A DNA stretch of 64,000 bases, taken from contig JAFTNW010000004.1 in NCBI GenBank assembly GCA_017451695.1, positions 62,001-126,000 of the forward strand. The letters run 5' to 3'. The notes beneath the pieces are model-generated. The model ran no database searches and was not told the DNA's origin. It worked only from the letters and a program-made list of their open reading frames with translations. Position 1 is the first letter of the stretch. Every line of letters begins with the position of its first letter. Shown piece after piece: positions 34,650-43,942 of this stretch. The DNA comes from Bacteroidaceae bacterium (GTDB taxonomy: Bacteria > Bacteroidota > Bacteroidia > Bacteroidales > Bacteroidaceae). Made by a program: the position numbers and the translations under genes.

Positions 34650-36107
34650 TTATTTTACACCATTTACCACAAGCGCCTTAACGAGAGCATAAAACTTATC
34701 CACCGTTGCAATCTCTACACGTTCTGTGGGAGAGTGAGGCGACATGAGTGTGGGACCGAATGAAATCATATCCATATCGGGATAGTTGGTGGAAATGATT
34801 CCGCACTCCAACCCTGCATGGATTACACGTACATCGGGCTCCTTGCCAAACATATCGTTATACGCCTCTTTCAAGGCTGCAAGCAATGGAGAATTCACAT
34901 TGGGCTGCCAGCCGCTGTAACCACCGCTGAGCTCTACCTTCATGCCGGCCATGGCAAAACAACTCGATTGTTGCAAAGCAAGATACTCCTTCATGGAGTC
35001 GCATGAGCTACGTGCAAGAATATTTATCTGCGCTTTACCATCGGCAATAGTTACAATGGAGAGGTTGCTCGATGTCTCCACGGTATCTGGTATTGTGGGA
35101 ATAAAGCGCAATACTCCGTCGTGGCATGCAAGGATTGCATCGAGCAGATTCTCCTGTATCTCCTCGGGCACCACGTTTTCGGGCATTTCGACAGCCTCTA
35201 CGCGCAAGGTTATACCCTCCTCTATTGTTGCATACTCACTATTGAAAAGAGCCTCGTATTTTGCAGCAATATCGGTGAGCTCGCCAACGCCCTCATCGGG
35301 CAGTGTCAGCACTACCTCGCAGCTTGCAGGAATGGCATTGCGCATATTTCCTCCGTTCCAGCTTGCAAGTGTAACGCCACACTCGTCCATGGCTTCGCGC
35401 ACAAAACGCGCCATCAGTTTATTGGCATTACCACGGCCTGCATTTATTTCCAAACCTGAGTGGCCGCCACGCAAACCTTTCAACTGCACCTTAACGGCAA
35501 CATCATCCTCTATCGGTTCCTCGGGCATAAACTCCATGGAAGCAGTAATATCCAAACCACCGGCGCAACCTATATACATAACGCCCTCCTCCTCTGAATC
35601 GAGGTTCAGGAGCACGGTACCTTCGAGCTCGCCGCCCTTTAAGCCAAACGCACCATACATACCGGTCTCCTCATCTACGGTGATGAGAGCCTCCAAAGGA
35701 CCATGTTGCAAGGTGTTATCCTCCATTATGGCCATTATGGCCGCAACACCAAGGCCGTTGTCGGCACCAAGCGTGGTATCGTCGGCATAGAGCCAATCGC
35801 CTTTTACAACGGTCTTAATGGGGTCGTTCAGGAAATCGTGCTTGCTGTCGGGAGTTTTTTGGGGTACCATATCCATGTGGGCCTGCAATATAATACCTTT
35901 GCGATTTTCAAGGCCTGATGTTGCGGGCTTGCGCATGATGATGTTACCGGCCTCGTCTTGCCAAGTATCCACATTAATGCTTTTACCAAAGTCGAGCAAA
36001 AATTTCTGTACCTTTTCCATGTGCCCCGAAGGACGAGGAATCTGTGTAAGAGCCTCAAAGTGTTTCCACACCTCGCGAGGCGACAAATCTTTAATTGTAA
36101 GAGCCAT
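34650..36107 (-). CDS. pepD: Aminoacyl-histidine dipeptidase (M20C)
   Basis: Cytosolic zinc dipeptidase (485 aa) that hydrolyses Xaa-His and other dipeptides. M20 features: HMDMVPQ (metal His), TTLGADNGLGVAAIMAI, VDEETGMYGAFGL with the catalytic glutamate pair, LNLDSEEEG, and the C-terminal HAGLECGIIS. All are present at the expected spacing. The ATG is at 36105-36107; the UPF0104-type gene ends 3 bases upstream, so they are co-transcribed. Confidence 0.94.
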   Translation of the reverse strand: MALTIKDLSPREVWKHFEALTQIPRPSGHMEKVQKFLLDFGKSINVDTWQDEAGNIIMRKPATSGLENRKGIILQAHMDMVPQKTPDSKHDFLNDPIKTVVKGDWLYADDTTLGADNGLGVAAIMAIMEDNTLQHGPLEALITVDEETGMYGAFGLKGGELEGTVLLNLDSEEEGVMYIGCAGGLDITASMEFMPEEPIEDDVAVKVQLKGLRGGHSGLEINAGRGNANKLMARFVREAMDECGVTLASWNGGNMRNAIPASCEVVLTLPDEGVGELTDIAAKYEALFNSEYATIEEGITLRVEAVEMPENVVPEEIQENLLDAILACHDGVLRFIPTIPDTVETSSNLSIVTIADGKAQINILARSSCDSMKEYLALQQSSCFAMAGMKVELSGGYSGWQPNVNSPLLAALKEAYNDMFGKEPDVRVIHAGLECGIISTNYPDMDMISFGPTLMSPHSPTERVEIATVDKFYALVKALVVNGVK

Positions 36108-36110
36108 AAT

Positions 36111-37100
36111 TTATTTTTTAGTTGTTAAACGATTACTCAATGGCAACAACACAAGCGCATACACACCCAAAAGAGCTACCAGCATGGTTTGTGTAGAATG
36201 AACTATTAACGCAAACAGCGATGCATCGGTTGACGACACACCATATATAATCATTATGCTTATAACCGCAAAGTGCCACGGGCCTGCGCCATTGGGAGTG
36301 GGAACAATCACCGCCACACTGCCCGCCACAAAGAGCAGAAGTCCTGCCGCAAGCGATAGCACATCGCAAAAATCGAAACAGAAAAAACAGAGATAGAACT
36401 GCATGAAATAGCAGAACCATATCCCCACCGTCTCTGCAACAAACAGCCAGCGGCGCTTCATCTTTGCAATGGAGCACATTCCATCCGTGAATTTATTGAA
36501 GAAGGATTTTATTTTGGTCCACAGCGACATTTTGCGCAACAGCAAGAAGAGGAAGACCGCCACAGCAAGGAGCGAAACACCAAAAACCACCGGCCCGCCC
36601 ATTGCCGACACGGCATCAATGCTCATTACACCACCGCCGGCGCTCTTTACAAATTCATAGAACACATGCCATTGCAAAGCCACCGCGGTAAATGTTATAA
36701 GAGCAACCATCAGTGTGTCTATCAAACGCTCGGTTACCACGGTGCCAAGCGACTGGGCAAAAGGGACGGAATCGTAGCGGTCGAGCACCACACAACGCGA
36801 AACCTCGCCCACACGTGGCAGTAGCAGATTTGCGGCATAAGCAATAAATATAGAATAGACACAATTGCTGCGACGAGGGTAATAACCCAAGGGAGCGAGT
36901 GTAAGCAACCAACGCCACCCGCGCAACACATGGCTGAATATACCAAAGAGCAAAGAGACTGTGAACCAAAACATATTCATGTTTCTCAACGCCCCACCCA
37001 CCTGCGAAAAATCGAATTCGGCATATATCCAATAGAGTATTACCACTCCAAGGAGCAGTGGCAACACACTTTTTACCATATTATTCAAAATCTTTTTCAC
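36111..37100 (-). CDS. Lysylphosphatidylglycerol-synthase-like (UPF0104) membrane protein
   Basis: 329 aa with eight or more hydrophobic segments. The pattern RGWRWLLTLAPLG, NLLLPRVGEVSRC and TERLIDTLMV belongs to the LPG_synthase_TM (UPF0104) flippase-like family; these lack the aminoacyl-transferase domain. The start is GTG at 37098-37100, giving MKKILNN; an internal ATG at 37079 is the alternative. Its substrate is unknown. Promoter at 37189-37196, with a leader of about 80 bases that overlaps the rsmA leader. Confidence 0.82.
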   Translation of the reverse strand: MKKILNNMVKSVLPLLLGVVILYWIYAEFDFSQVGGALRNMNMFWFTVSLLFGIFSHVLRGWRWLLTLAPLGYYPRRSNCVYSIFIAYAANLLLPRVGEVSRCVVLDRYDSVPFAQSLGTVVTERLIDTLMVALITFTAVALQWHVFYEFVKSAGGGVMSIDAVSAMGGPVVFGVSLLAVAVFLFLLLRKMSLWTKIKSFFNKFTDGMCSIAKMKRRWLFVAETVGIWFCYFMQFYLCFFCFDFCDVLSLAAGLLLFVAGSVAVIVPTPNGAGPWHFAVISIMIIYGVSSTDASLFALIVHSTQTMLVALLGVYALVLLPLSNRLTTKK

Positions 37101-37130
37101 AAGTTTGAAATAAAAATTAATACTTTTATT

Positions 37131-37138
37131 TACCTTTG
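37131..37138 (+). promoter_or_regulatory. Putative -7 box for rsmA-mgtE
   Basis: TACCTTTG, an exact match, with TTTG at 37104-37107 (23-base spacing, slightly long). The leader would be about 120 bases and contains the hairpin at 37174-37189. Confidence 0.6.
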
Positions 37139-37143
37139 CATCT

Positions 37144-37225
37144 AATGGAGCCCGGCGAGTGCAGCCTGTTTTCGCAGTCGTTAGACTGCAAAGATAGTTA
37201 AATCTTAAAGAAACTCCATTTTTTT
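37144..37225 (+). promoter_or_regulatory. Structured leader or small RNA candidate upstream of rsmA
   Basis: AATGGAG (37144-37150) can pair with CTCCATT (37214-37220), which is followed by a T run to 37225. Inside lies a perfect 6-bp hairpin GCAGTC-GTTA-GACTGC (37174-37189). The start matches the predicted transcription start of the plus promoter. No known RNA family is recognised. Confidence 0.35.
37189..37196 (-). promoter_or_regulatory. Putative -7 box for UPF0104-pepD
   Basis: TATCTTTG on the minus strand, an exact match. It faces the plus-strand promoter 60 bases away, so the two leaders overlap by about 38 bases. Confidence 0.6.
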
Positions 37226-37263
37226 ATAAATATTTAATAGAACAACAGAGCAACAGCCGCAAC

Positions 37264-38049
37264 ATGAAAGCAGTAACAGCAAAAAAACGCCTTGGGCAAC
37301 ATTTCCTCACAGATTTGCAAATAGCACGAGATATTGCCGACACGGTAGATATATGCCCCGGGATGCCTGTTCTCGAAGTGGGCCCCGGCATGGGAGTGCT
37401 CACCCAATTCCTGTTGCAGAAGGAACGCCCTGTTAAGGTTGTCGAGATAGACGAGGAGTCGGTGAGCTATCTATGCAAGAATCTGCCGCAATTAGGCGAG
37501 GAGAACATAATCCCCGACGATTTCCTGAAAATGCACCTCGACCGCATTTTCAACGGCAACCAATTCATGCTCATAGGCAACTACCCATACAACATCTCCA
37601 GCCAGATATTCTTCAAGATGCTCGAAAACAAAGAGCACATACCCTATTGCAGCGGCATGATACAGAAGGAGGTGGGCGAGAGACTCGCCGCACGCCCCGG
37701 CACAAAAGCCTATGGCATATTGAGCATACTCATACAGCTGTGGTACGATGTGGAATACCTGTTCACGGTACACGAGAATGTATTCTCGCCCCCACCAAAG
37801 GTAAAAAGCGCGGTGGTGCTGATGAAACGCAACAGCCGCACCACATTACCATGCGACGAGGCCTTATTGAAAAAGATAGTAAAAGGAACCTTTAACCAAC
37901 GCAGGAAGAAACTGCGTAACTCCATACAACAAATCGTGGGCAAAGAGTCGCCGTTGCTTGCCAACCCTATACTCGACAAACGCCCCGAGCAACTATCAAT
38001 CGAAGAGTTTATAGAGCTGACACAGCAGGTTGAACGCGAATTAGCATAA
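37264..38049 (+). CDS. rsmA: 16S rRNA dimethyladenosine methyltransferase
   Basis: Dimethylates A1518 and A1519 of 16S rRNA (KsgA). 261 aa. The opening AKKRLGQHFLTD is characteristic. SAM-binding VLEVGPGMGVLT, and the catalytic motif IGNYPYNISSQI (NLPY-type) are intact, as is VFSPPPKVKSAVV. mgtE begins 11 bases downstream. Confidence 0.96.
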   Translation: MKAVTAKKRLGQHFLTDLQIARDIADTVDICPGMPVLEVGPGMGVLTQFLLQKERPVKVVEIDEESVSYLCKNLPQLGEENIIPDDFLKMHLDRIFNGNQFMLIGNYPYNISSQIFFKMLENKEHIPYCSGMIQKEVGERLAARPGTKAYGILSILIQLWYDVEYLFTVHENVFSPPPKVKSAVVLMKRNSRTTLPCDEALLKKIVKGTFNQRRKKLRNSIQQIVGKESPLLANPILDKRPEQLSIEEFIELTQQVERELA

Positions 38050-38060
38050 TCGGGAGAAAA

Positions 38061-39413
38061 ATGACAAAAGAATTCATCAATTATATAAAGGAGCTCATTG
38101 AGCAGAAAGACTCCGTTCTCTTGCAAGAGAGCATCTCCAAGCTCCACCCTGCCGACATCGCGGAGTTATGTATCGAACTCAGCGTAGAGGAGGCCCGTTT
38201 CCTCTATCGCCAGCTCGACAACGAAAGGGCAGCCGACGCACTCACCGAGATGGACGAGGACCTGCGTAACGAACTGCTCGAAGAGCTGCCTTCCGAGGCC
38301 ATTGCCAAGCGCTTTGTAAACTACATGGATACCGACGATGCCGTGGACATCATCCGCGACATGGACGAGGACAAGCAGGAAGAGGTGCTATCGCACATCA
38401 AGGATATAGAACAGGCGGGCGACATTGTCGATTTGCTACAATACGACGAGGACACCGCCGGAGGTCTCATGAGTACCGAGATGGTGGTGGTGAACGAGAA
38501 TTGGAGCATGCCCGAGTGCTTGAAGGAGATGCGCAGCCAGGCAGAGGACATGGACGAAATCTACTATATATATGTAGTGGATGACGACGAACGCCTTTGC
38601 GGCCTTTTCCCATTGAAAAAGATGGTTACCAGCCCATCGGTATCAAAGGTAAAGCACGTTATGAGCACCAAAGTGGTGAGCGTGGATGTAGATACACCCA
38701 TTGACGAGGTTACAATGCTCATTGAGAAATACAACCTTGTGGCAATTCCCGTTGTCGATAAGATTAATCGCCTTGTGGGACAAATCACCGTCGATGACGT
38801 CATGGACGAGGTGCGCGAACAGACCGAGCACGATCAACAGCTCACCGCCGGTCTTACACAAGATATCGAGAGCGACGATACCGTGTTCAAGCAGACAAGC
38901 GCCCGCCTTCCGTGGCTGCTTGTGGGAATGTTGGGAGGTATCGGTTCATCCATGCTGCTCAACTGCTTCGACAACACCCTTGGTGCGCACCCCGAAATGG
39001 CCCTCTTCATACCCCTTCTTGCAGGTATGGGAGGTAACGTGGGTACGCAGTCATCGGCCATTGTGGTACAGGGACTTGCCAATAACTCGCTGGATTCGCA
39101 CCACATATTCCACCACATAGCAAAGGAGATGGTTGTTGCCCTCATCAACGCAACCATACTATCGTTAATGGTATATGTTTACAATTTCTTCTTGTATGGT
39201 GCAGTGGACATCGTTACCCTTTCCGTGCCATTGAGTCTCTTTGTGGTTATACTGTTCGCATCGGGATTCGGTACTTTCATACCCTTGGTACTTGAACGCA
39301 TGGATATAAACCCTGCGGTTGCCACAGGCCCGTTCATACAGATTATTAATGACCTTAGCGGAATGACCTTCTACATGATTATCTCCATGATATTAAGCAG
39401 TATCATGGGGTAA
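38061..39413 (+). CDS. mgtE: Magnesium transporter MgtE
   Basis: 450 aa. An N-terminal helical domain (to about 130), paired CBS domains (about 135-255) with acidic residues that sense Mg2+, and five transmembrane helices from about residue 275. The GGNVGTQSSAIVVQGL segment is the conserved pore region. The channel admits Mg2+ and is closed by high cytosolic Mg2+. It is second in the rsmA operon; no M-box or similar riboswitch is seen, as expected for a downstream gene. Confidence 0.95.
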   Translation: MTKEFINYIKELIEQKDSVLLQESISKLHPADIAELCIELSVEEARFLYRQLDNERAADALTEMDEDLRNELLEELPSEAIAKRFVNYMDTDDAVDIIRDMDEDKQEEVLSHIKDIEQAGDIVDLLQYDEDTAGGLMSTEMVVVNENWSMPECLKEMRSQAEDMDEIYYIYVVDDDERLCGLFPLKKMVTSPSVSKVKHVMSTKVVSVDVDTPIDEVTMLIEKYNLVAIPVVDKINRLVGQITVDDVMDEVREQTEHDQQLTAGLTQDIESDDTVFKQTSARLPWLLVGMLGGIGSSMLLNCFDNTLGAHPEMALFIPLLAGMGGNVGTQSSAIVVQGLANNSLDSHHIFHHIAKEMVVALINATILSLMVYVYNFFLYGAVDIVTLSVPLSLFVVILFASGFGTFIPLVLERMDINPAVATGPFIQIINDLSGMTFYMIISMILSSIMG

Positions 39414-39452
39414 AATCAACAAAAAAAGATTAGGTTTTTTATTTTATTTACA

Positions 39453-39460
39453 TATTTTTG
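39453..39460 (+). promoter_or_regulatory. Putative -7 box for the DUF349 gene
   Basis: TATTTTTG, an exact match, 36 bases before the ATG at 39497. It also shows that the in-frame start at 39458 cannot be used, since it lies inside this box. Confidence 0.6.
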
Positions 39461-39496
39461 CACCTTGAAAATAGTAATCATTTAATTTTAATACAG

Positions 39497-41347
39497 ATGA
39501 GTGAGACAATAAAAGCGAATGTCCAGCTCGACGAGCAAAGCATTACGACTTCCCCTGAACAGGCAGTAAATGCCGCTATGCCCGAGCAAGTTACAGAACA
39601 AGACAACACAACAGAAACAGCTGTTGAAGAGAGTGTGGCAGAGAACCGGCCGGCAACACGTCAGGAGATTTTGGAACGCATCAAGGCTATTGCCGAAGAG
39701 GGCGACATACTCACCTGTAAAGCCGAAATTGAGGGACTGAAAGTACAATTCTACCGCTTGCGCACAGCCGAGATTGACGCTGCTCGCAAGGAGTTTGTTG
39801 CCAATGGCGGTGAAGAAAATGTATTTATCCCCGAGGCTGACGCATTGGAAGAGCCCTTCAAAGAGGCTATGAATGTTATCAAGGCGAAACGCAACGCATG
39901 GCTCAAAGCACAAGAAGAGGAGCAACAGGCCAACTACCAAACCAAGCTCACCCTGCTCACACAGTTGCAGGAACTTGTAGAGAAGGCCGGGCAAGGCAGC
40001 CCCGATGCAGCCGCATTCAAAGCCCTGCAAGCACGTTGGAAAGAGATAAAGAACATTCCGCAAGACAAAGTAGCCGACCTCTGGAAACAATACCAATTGC
40101 TTGGCGAGCAATTCTACGATGTCCTTAAGATAAATCACGAATTCCGCGAATACGATTTCAAGAAAAACCTTGAAACAAAAACCCGTATATGCGAAACCGC
40201 CGAGGCGCTTACCACTGCCGACGATGTTATAGGCGCCTTCCGCCAGCTGCAACAGCTGCACAACGAGTTCCGCGAGACAGGCCCCGTGGCACAGGAATTA
40301 CGTGAAGAGATTTGGAGCCGTTTCAAAGCGGCATCGACAATCATCAACCGCCGCCACCAAGAGCACTTTGAGGGGAAGAAAGAGCAAGAGCGCGTAAACC
40401 TTGAAAAGAAAACCTCTCTCTGCGAACAGATTGAGAACATCGATTATTCGGCACTCACAGGCTACCAGGCATGGAACGACATGACACAAACCATTATCGA
40501 CCTGCAAGCAGCATGGAAAGAGGTTGGTTTTGCGCCTCAAAAAATGAACATTAAGATTTTTGAGCGTTTTCGCGCTGCATGCGACACATTCTTCAAGCGC
40601 AAGAGCGACTACTACAAGGAGGTTAAGAGCAATCTTGCAGCCAACCTTGAGAGAAAAAAACAGCTATGCGAGGCCGCCGAGGCTTTGAAAGATAGTGAAG
40701 AGTGGAAAGAGACCGCCGACAAGCTTGCAAAACTGCAAAAAGAGTGGAAAGAGGTGGGTCCCGTAGCACAGAAATACTCCGAAGCCGTATGGAAACGCTT
40801 TGTTGCAGCCTGCGACGAGTTCTTTGAGAAACGCAACGCCGCTACATCGTCGCAACGCAAAACCGAGCAGGAGAATCTGAAACAGAAACGCGCTATCATA
40901 GAGAACATAAACGCAATCAACCCCGAGGCAAGCGAAAGCGAGCAGACCAAGCAATTGAACGAGCTCATTCAGCAATGGAACAATGCCGGTCATGTACCTT
41001 TCAAGGAGAAAGATAAGATTTACAAGGAGTACAAGCAGGCAATAAACGCCCTCTATGAGCGCCTGCACATAAGTGCAAACGAGCGCAAGTTAAGCGACTT
41101 CCGCAACAATATATCAAAGGGTGGCAACAGCCTGCAACGCGAGCGCGAGCGCCTTATTCGCCAATACGAGAATATGAAGGCCGAACTTGCCACATACGAG
41201 AACAACCTCGGTTTCTTGAGCACATCGAACAAAAAGGGACAAAGCCTTGTAGATGTAATGCGCCAGAAAATGGAGAAACTGAAAGGCGATGCACAGGTTG
41301 TTTTGCAAAAGATTCACCTCATAGAGGAGGAAATGGAAAAAGCATAA
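39497..41347 (+). CDS. DUF349 repeat coiled-coil protein, 616 aa
   Basis: Cytoplasmic, rich in Glu, Lys, Gln and Ala. After an acidic low-complexity start (to about residue 55) come five DUF349 units of about 70-80 residues with the conserved W-K-E-V-G-x-V-x4 then W-x-R-F pattern, e.g. WKEVGFAPQKMNIKIFERFR and WKEVGPVAQKYSEAVWKRF. The last unit is WNNAGHVPFKEKDKIYKEY. A coiled coil closes the protein. Bacteroidetes typically carry one large DUF349 gene; its role is unknown. It is a single-gene unit. Confidence 0.84.
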   Translation: MSETIKANVQLDEQSITTSPEQAVNAAMPEQVTEQDNTTETAVEESVAENRPATRQEILERIKAIAEEGDILTCKAEIEGLKVQFYRLRTAEIDAARKEFVANGGEENVFIPEADALEEPFKEAMNVIKAKRNAWLKAQEEEQQANYQTKLTLLTQLQELVEKAGQGSPDAAAFKALQARWKEIKNIPQDKVADLWKQYQLLGEQFYDVLKINHEFREYDFKKNLETKTRICETAEALTTADDVIGAFRQLQQLHNEFRETGPVAQELREEIWSRFKAASTIINRRHQEHFEGKKEQERVNLEKKTSLCEQIENIDYSALTGYQAWNDMTQTIIDLQAAWKEVGFAPQKMNIKIFERFRAACDTFFKRKSDYYKEVKSNLAANLERKKQLCEAAEALKDSEEWKETADKLAKLQKEWKEVGPVAQKYSEAVWKRFVAACDEFFEKRNAATSSQRKTEQENLKQKRAIIENINAINPEASESEQTKQLNELIQQWNNAGHVPFKEKDKIYKEYKQAINALYERLHISANERKLSDFRNNISKGGNSLQRERERLIRQYENMKAELATYENNLGFLSTSNKKGQSLVDVMRQKMEKLKGDAQVVLQKIHLIEEEMEKA

Positions 41348-41359
41348 CAAATTAAAGCA

Positions 41360-41405
41360 CAATAAAAGCGGCCATCATCATTTGATGACGGCCGCTTTTA
41401 TTGTA
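41360..41405. terminator. Bidirectional terminator between the DUF349 and DUF4491 genes
   Basis: CAATAAAAGCGGCC...GGCCGCTTTTATTG long stem with one A-C mismatch near the top and a short loop, with A/T tracts on both sides. Confidence 0.85.
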
Positions 41406-41423
41406 TCCGCATGCTGCTGCCAA

Positions 41424-41717
41424 CTATTTCTTTCTTTTGGGGTTTGCAGGAAACCACCCCTTCTCCACCCTCTTCTTTTGGGCAAACACCTCACCAATAC
41501 TCCAAAAAGAGGAGAATGCCACCACACCCAGAATAACCGATGCAAAAAGATTGGTCACAAGCAAAGAGGCCACAGCCGCAACAATGCCGGCTATCAAAAA
41601 GAGCCACCAGCTCTTGACACCTATGTAATACTCAGCCTTTATCACAAGCGGGTGGAAAAGCCCTATAACCAGAAACGTGGCAACGCCTATTATTATTCCC
41701 ATGAAATTAAGTTCCAT
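41424..41717 (-). CDS. DUF4491 small membrane protein
   Basis: 97 aa from the ATG at 41715-41717; a TTG-extended start at 41726 is rejected. Three hydrophobic helices (GIIIGVATFLVIGLFHPLVI, SWWLFLIAGIVAAVASLLV, FASVILGVVAFSSFWSIG) and the family end KGWFPANPKRKK. This is typical of DUF4491. Function unknown. Exact promoter at 41749-41756. Confidence 0.85.
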   Translation of the reverse strand: MELNFMGIIIGVATFLVIGLFHPLVIKAEYYIGVKSWWLFLIAGIVAAVASLLVTNLFASVILGVVAFSSFWSIGEVFAQKKRVEKGWFPANPKRKK

Positions 41718-41748
41718 ATCTATCAATTATAATTATTATACAGTTGTG

Positions 41749-41756
41749 CAAAAATA
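41749..41756 (-). promoter_or_regulatory. Putative -7 box for the DUF4491 gene
   Basis: TATTTTTG on the minus strand, exact; leader about 26 bases. Confidence 0.58.
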
Positions 41757-41840
41757 AGAATAGCCACGCAATAGAGAAAAAAAGAGAATCATTTTTAACA
41801 GTAAAGAGTGTATTTTATATGAGATTTCACAATATTCATT

Positions 41841-41848
41841 TATTTTTG
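41841..41848 (+). promoter_or_regulatory. Putative -7 box for the fucosidase-cutC pair
   Basis: TATTTTTG, exact, 30 bases before the ATG at 41878. Confidence 0.58.
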
Positions 41849-41877
41849 CCAAGTAAGCAATATAAAAACGTAAACAC

Positions 41878-43197
41878 ATGAAAAGCATAAAAAGATTTCT
41901 GCAAGCAGCAGCAATAGCTGTTGCCACCGCTATTGCAACACCCGTAACAGCACAGGAGTACACCCCTGCACCCGAGAACCTGCAAGCACGCCGGGAATTT
42001 GCCGACAGCAAGTTCGGCATTTTCATCCACTGGGGCATATACAGCATGTTTGCACAGGGCGAGTGGTATCTGCAAAATGCCGAGATTGATAAATATGAGT
42101 ATGCAAAGGCCGCCGATGCCTTTTACCCCCATCGTTTCGATGCAAAGGCTTGGGTGGCAGCCATAAAAGATGCCGGTGCAAAATATATCTGTTTCACAAG
42201 CCGACACCACGACAGCTTTTCAATGTGGGACACTGCCGAGAGCGATTACAACGTGGTAGATGCAACCCCCTTTGGGCGCGATGTAATAAAAGAACTTGCC
42301 GACGAGTGCCACAAGCAGGGGATAAAACTGCATTTGTACTATTCACACCTCGATTGGGCACGCGACGAGTACCCCATGGGGCGCACAGGCAAAAGAATCA
42401 TAGGGCGCGATACCACAAAGGTCAATTGGCCCAAGTACTACGAATTCATGAACCGCCAGCTCACCGAACTGCTCACAAACTACGGAGAGATAGGCGCAAT
42501 ATGGTTCGATGGATGGTGGGACCACGACGAGGATAGCATACCGTTTGATTGGCAACTGCAAGAGCAGTATGCCATGATTCACCGTCTGCAACCACAATGC
42601 CTTGTGGGTAACAACCACCATCAGATACCATTCAGCGGTGAGGATATTCAGATATTCGAGCGCGACCTGCCCGGTGAGAACAAGGCCGGCCTTTCGGGGC
42701 AGGAGATAAGCCGCTTGCCACTTGAAACCTGCCAGACCATGAACGGCATGTGGGGCTACAAACTCATAGACCAGGAGTACAAAAGCACCGATACCCTTAT
42801 ACAATACCTTGTAGGTGCCGCAGGCAAGGGTGCCAATCTGCTGATGAACGTAGGGCCGCAGCCCAACGGCGAAATTCCTGCCGCCGCTCTGCAACGCCTC
42901 AAAGAGATTGGCGAGTGGACAAGAGCAAACGGCGAAACCATATACGGCACCACTGCCGGTGATATTCCCGTGCAGGAGTGGGGGGTAACCACACGAAAGG
43001 GAAACAGGCTTTTCGTACACATAACAAATCTGAACAGCACAGAACTTGACCTACCGCTCACCTGCAAGGTAAAAAAGGCATTCACCTATGCCGACAAAAA
43101 GCCCGTAAAGGTAAAAAAGACAAAAAGCGGTGTAAAACTGCTCTTCAACGAGGTACCCGCGGGAGAGGATTACATTGTGGAGCTTATAACAAAATAA
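41878..43197 (+). CDS. Alpha-L-fucosidase (GH29), exported
   Basis: 439 aa with a signal peptide (to about residue 26) and no lipobox. GH29 features: FGIFIHWGIYSMFAQGEWYL (46-65), FTSRHHDSFSMWD, LYYSHLDW, and the nucleophile in GAIWFDGWWD (D211). Releases terminal L-fucose from glycans such as mucin or plant oligosaccharides. The acid/base residue is not certain from motif; a Glu in the IFERDLP segment is a candidate. cutC follows after 4 bases. No SusC/SusD pair lies nearby, so it is not in a classical polysaccharide-utilization locus. Confidence 0.93.
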   Translation: MKSIKRFLQAAAIAVATAIATPVTAQEYTPAPENLQARREFADSKFGIFIHWGIYSMFAQGEWYLQNAEIDKYEYAKAADAFYPHRFDAKAWVAAIKDAGAKYICFTSRHHDSFSMWDTAESDYNVVDATPFGRDVIKELADECHKQGIKLHLYYSHLDWARDEYPMGRTGKRIIGRDTTKVNWPKYYEFMNRQLTELLTNYGEIGAIWFDGWWDHDEDSIPFDWQLQEQYAMIHRLQPQCLVGNNHHQIPFSGEDIQIFERDLPGENKAGLSGQEISRLPLETCQTMNGMWGYKLIDQEYKSTDTLIQYLVGAAGKGANLLMNVGPQPNGEIPAAALQRLKEIGEWTRANGETIYGTTAGDIPVQEWGVTTRKGNRLFVHITNLNSTELDLPLTCKVKKAFTYADKKPVKVKKTKSGVKLLFNEVPAGEDYIVELITK

Positions 43198-43201
43198 CAG
43201 A

Positions 43202-43942
43202 ATGGCCAAATTGGAAATTTGCGCAGGCAGCGTAGAGAGCGTATTGGCAGCACGCAATAGCGGTGCAAGCCGCGTGGAACTATGCGCCGCGCTTGAAATA
43301 GGCGGCATTACCCCATCGGCAGGGCTCATTGCACAAGCGCGGAAAATCGAGGGTATAGGGCTAAATGTAATCATACGCCCGCGCGGGGGCGATTTTCTCT
43401 ACGACGAATACGAAGTTTCTTGCATGGAGCACGACATACACACCTGCAAGGCTCTTGGTGCCGATGGCGTGGTAATTGGAGCATTGACTGCCGATGGAGA
43501 TATCGACACCACCGTTTGCCAACGATTGATAGCCGCAGCCGATGAGATGAGCATAACATTCCACCGAGCATTTGACATGTGCCGCAACCCGCAAAAAGCA
43601 CTTGAAGATATAATAGCCATGGGGTGCCACAGAGTGCTCACATCGGGGCAGGCTGCCACGGCAACCCAAGGCATACCCCTGCTTAAAGAACTTATACACC
43701 AAGCCGACAGGCGCATAATAATAATGCCCGGGTGCGGAGTAAACAGCAGTAATGCTGCACACATTTTGCAAGAAACCGGCGCCACGGAAATTCATGCATC
43801 GGCACGCACAAGCGTGGAGAGCGGCATGCGATTCCGCCATTGCGGAGTGAGCATGGGGAGCCCCCACAACGACGAGTATGCCCGCAAGGAGACAAGCGAG
43901 GCCGAGGTAAAGAGGATTGCAGCGGCAATTACACTGTTGTAA
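43202..43942 (+). CDS. cutC: Copper homeostasis protein CutC
   Basis: 246 aa TIM-barrel protein of the CutC family, with ASRVELCAALEIGGITPS, VIIRPRGGDFLY, ADGVVIGALTADG, ITFHRAFDMC and LTSGQAATATQG. A copper role is only partly supported in the literature, so 'CutC family' is the safer reading. It is coupled to the fucosidase gene and its stop codon directly abuts that of the convergent lipoprotein gene. Confidence 0.9.
   Translation: MAKLEICAGSVESVLAARNSGASRVELCAALEIGGITPSAGLIAQARKIEGIGLNVIIRPRGGDFLYDEYEVSCMEHDIHTCKALGADGVVIGALTADGDIDTTVCQRLIAAADEMSITFHRAFDMCRNPQKALEDIIAMGCHRVLTSGQAATATQGIPLLKELIHQADRRIIIMPGCGVNSSNAAHILQETGATEIHASARTSVESGMRFRHCGVSMGSPHNDEYARKETSEAEVKRIAAAITLL

Noticed and set aside
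34942..35790. A 282-codon plus-strand frame
   Set aside because: Antisense to pepD; Ser/Pro-rich shadow.
39458..39496. Earlier start for the DUF349 gene
   Set aside because: The start would lie inside the -7 box.
39488..40261. A 257-codon minus-strand frame with many hydrophobic residues
   Set aside because: Antisense to the DUF349 gene; hydrophobicity mirrors charged codons on the other strand.
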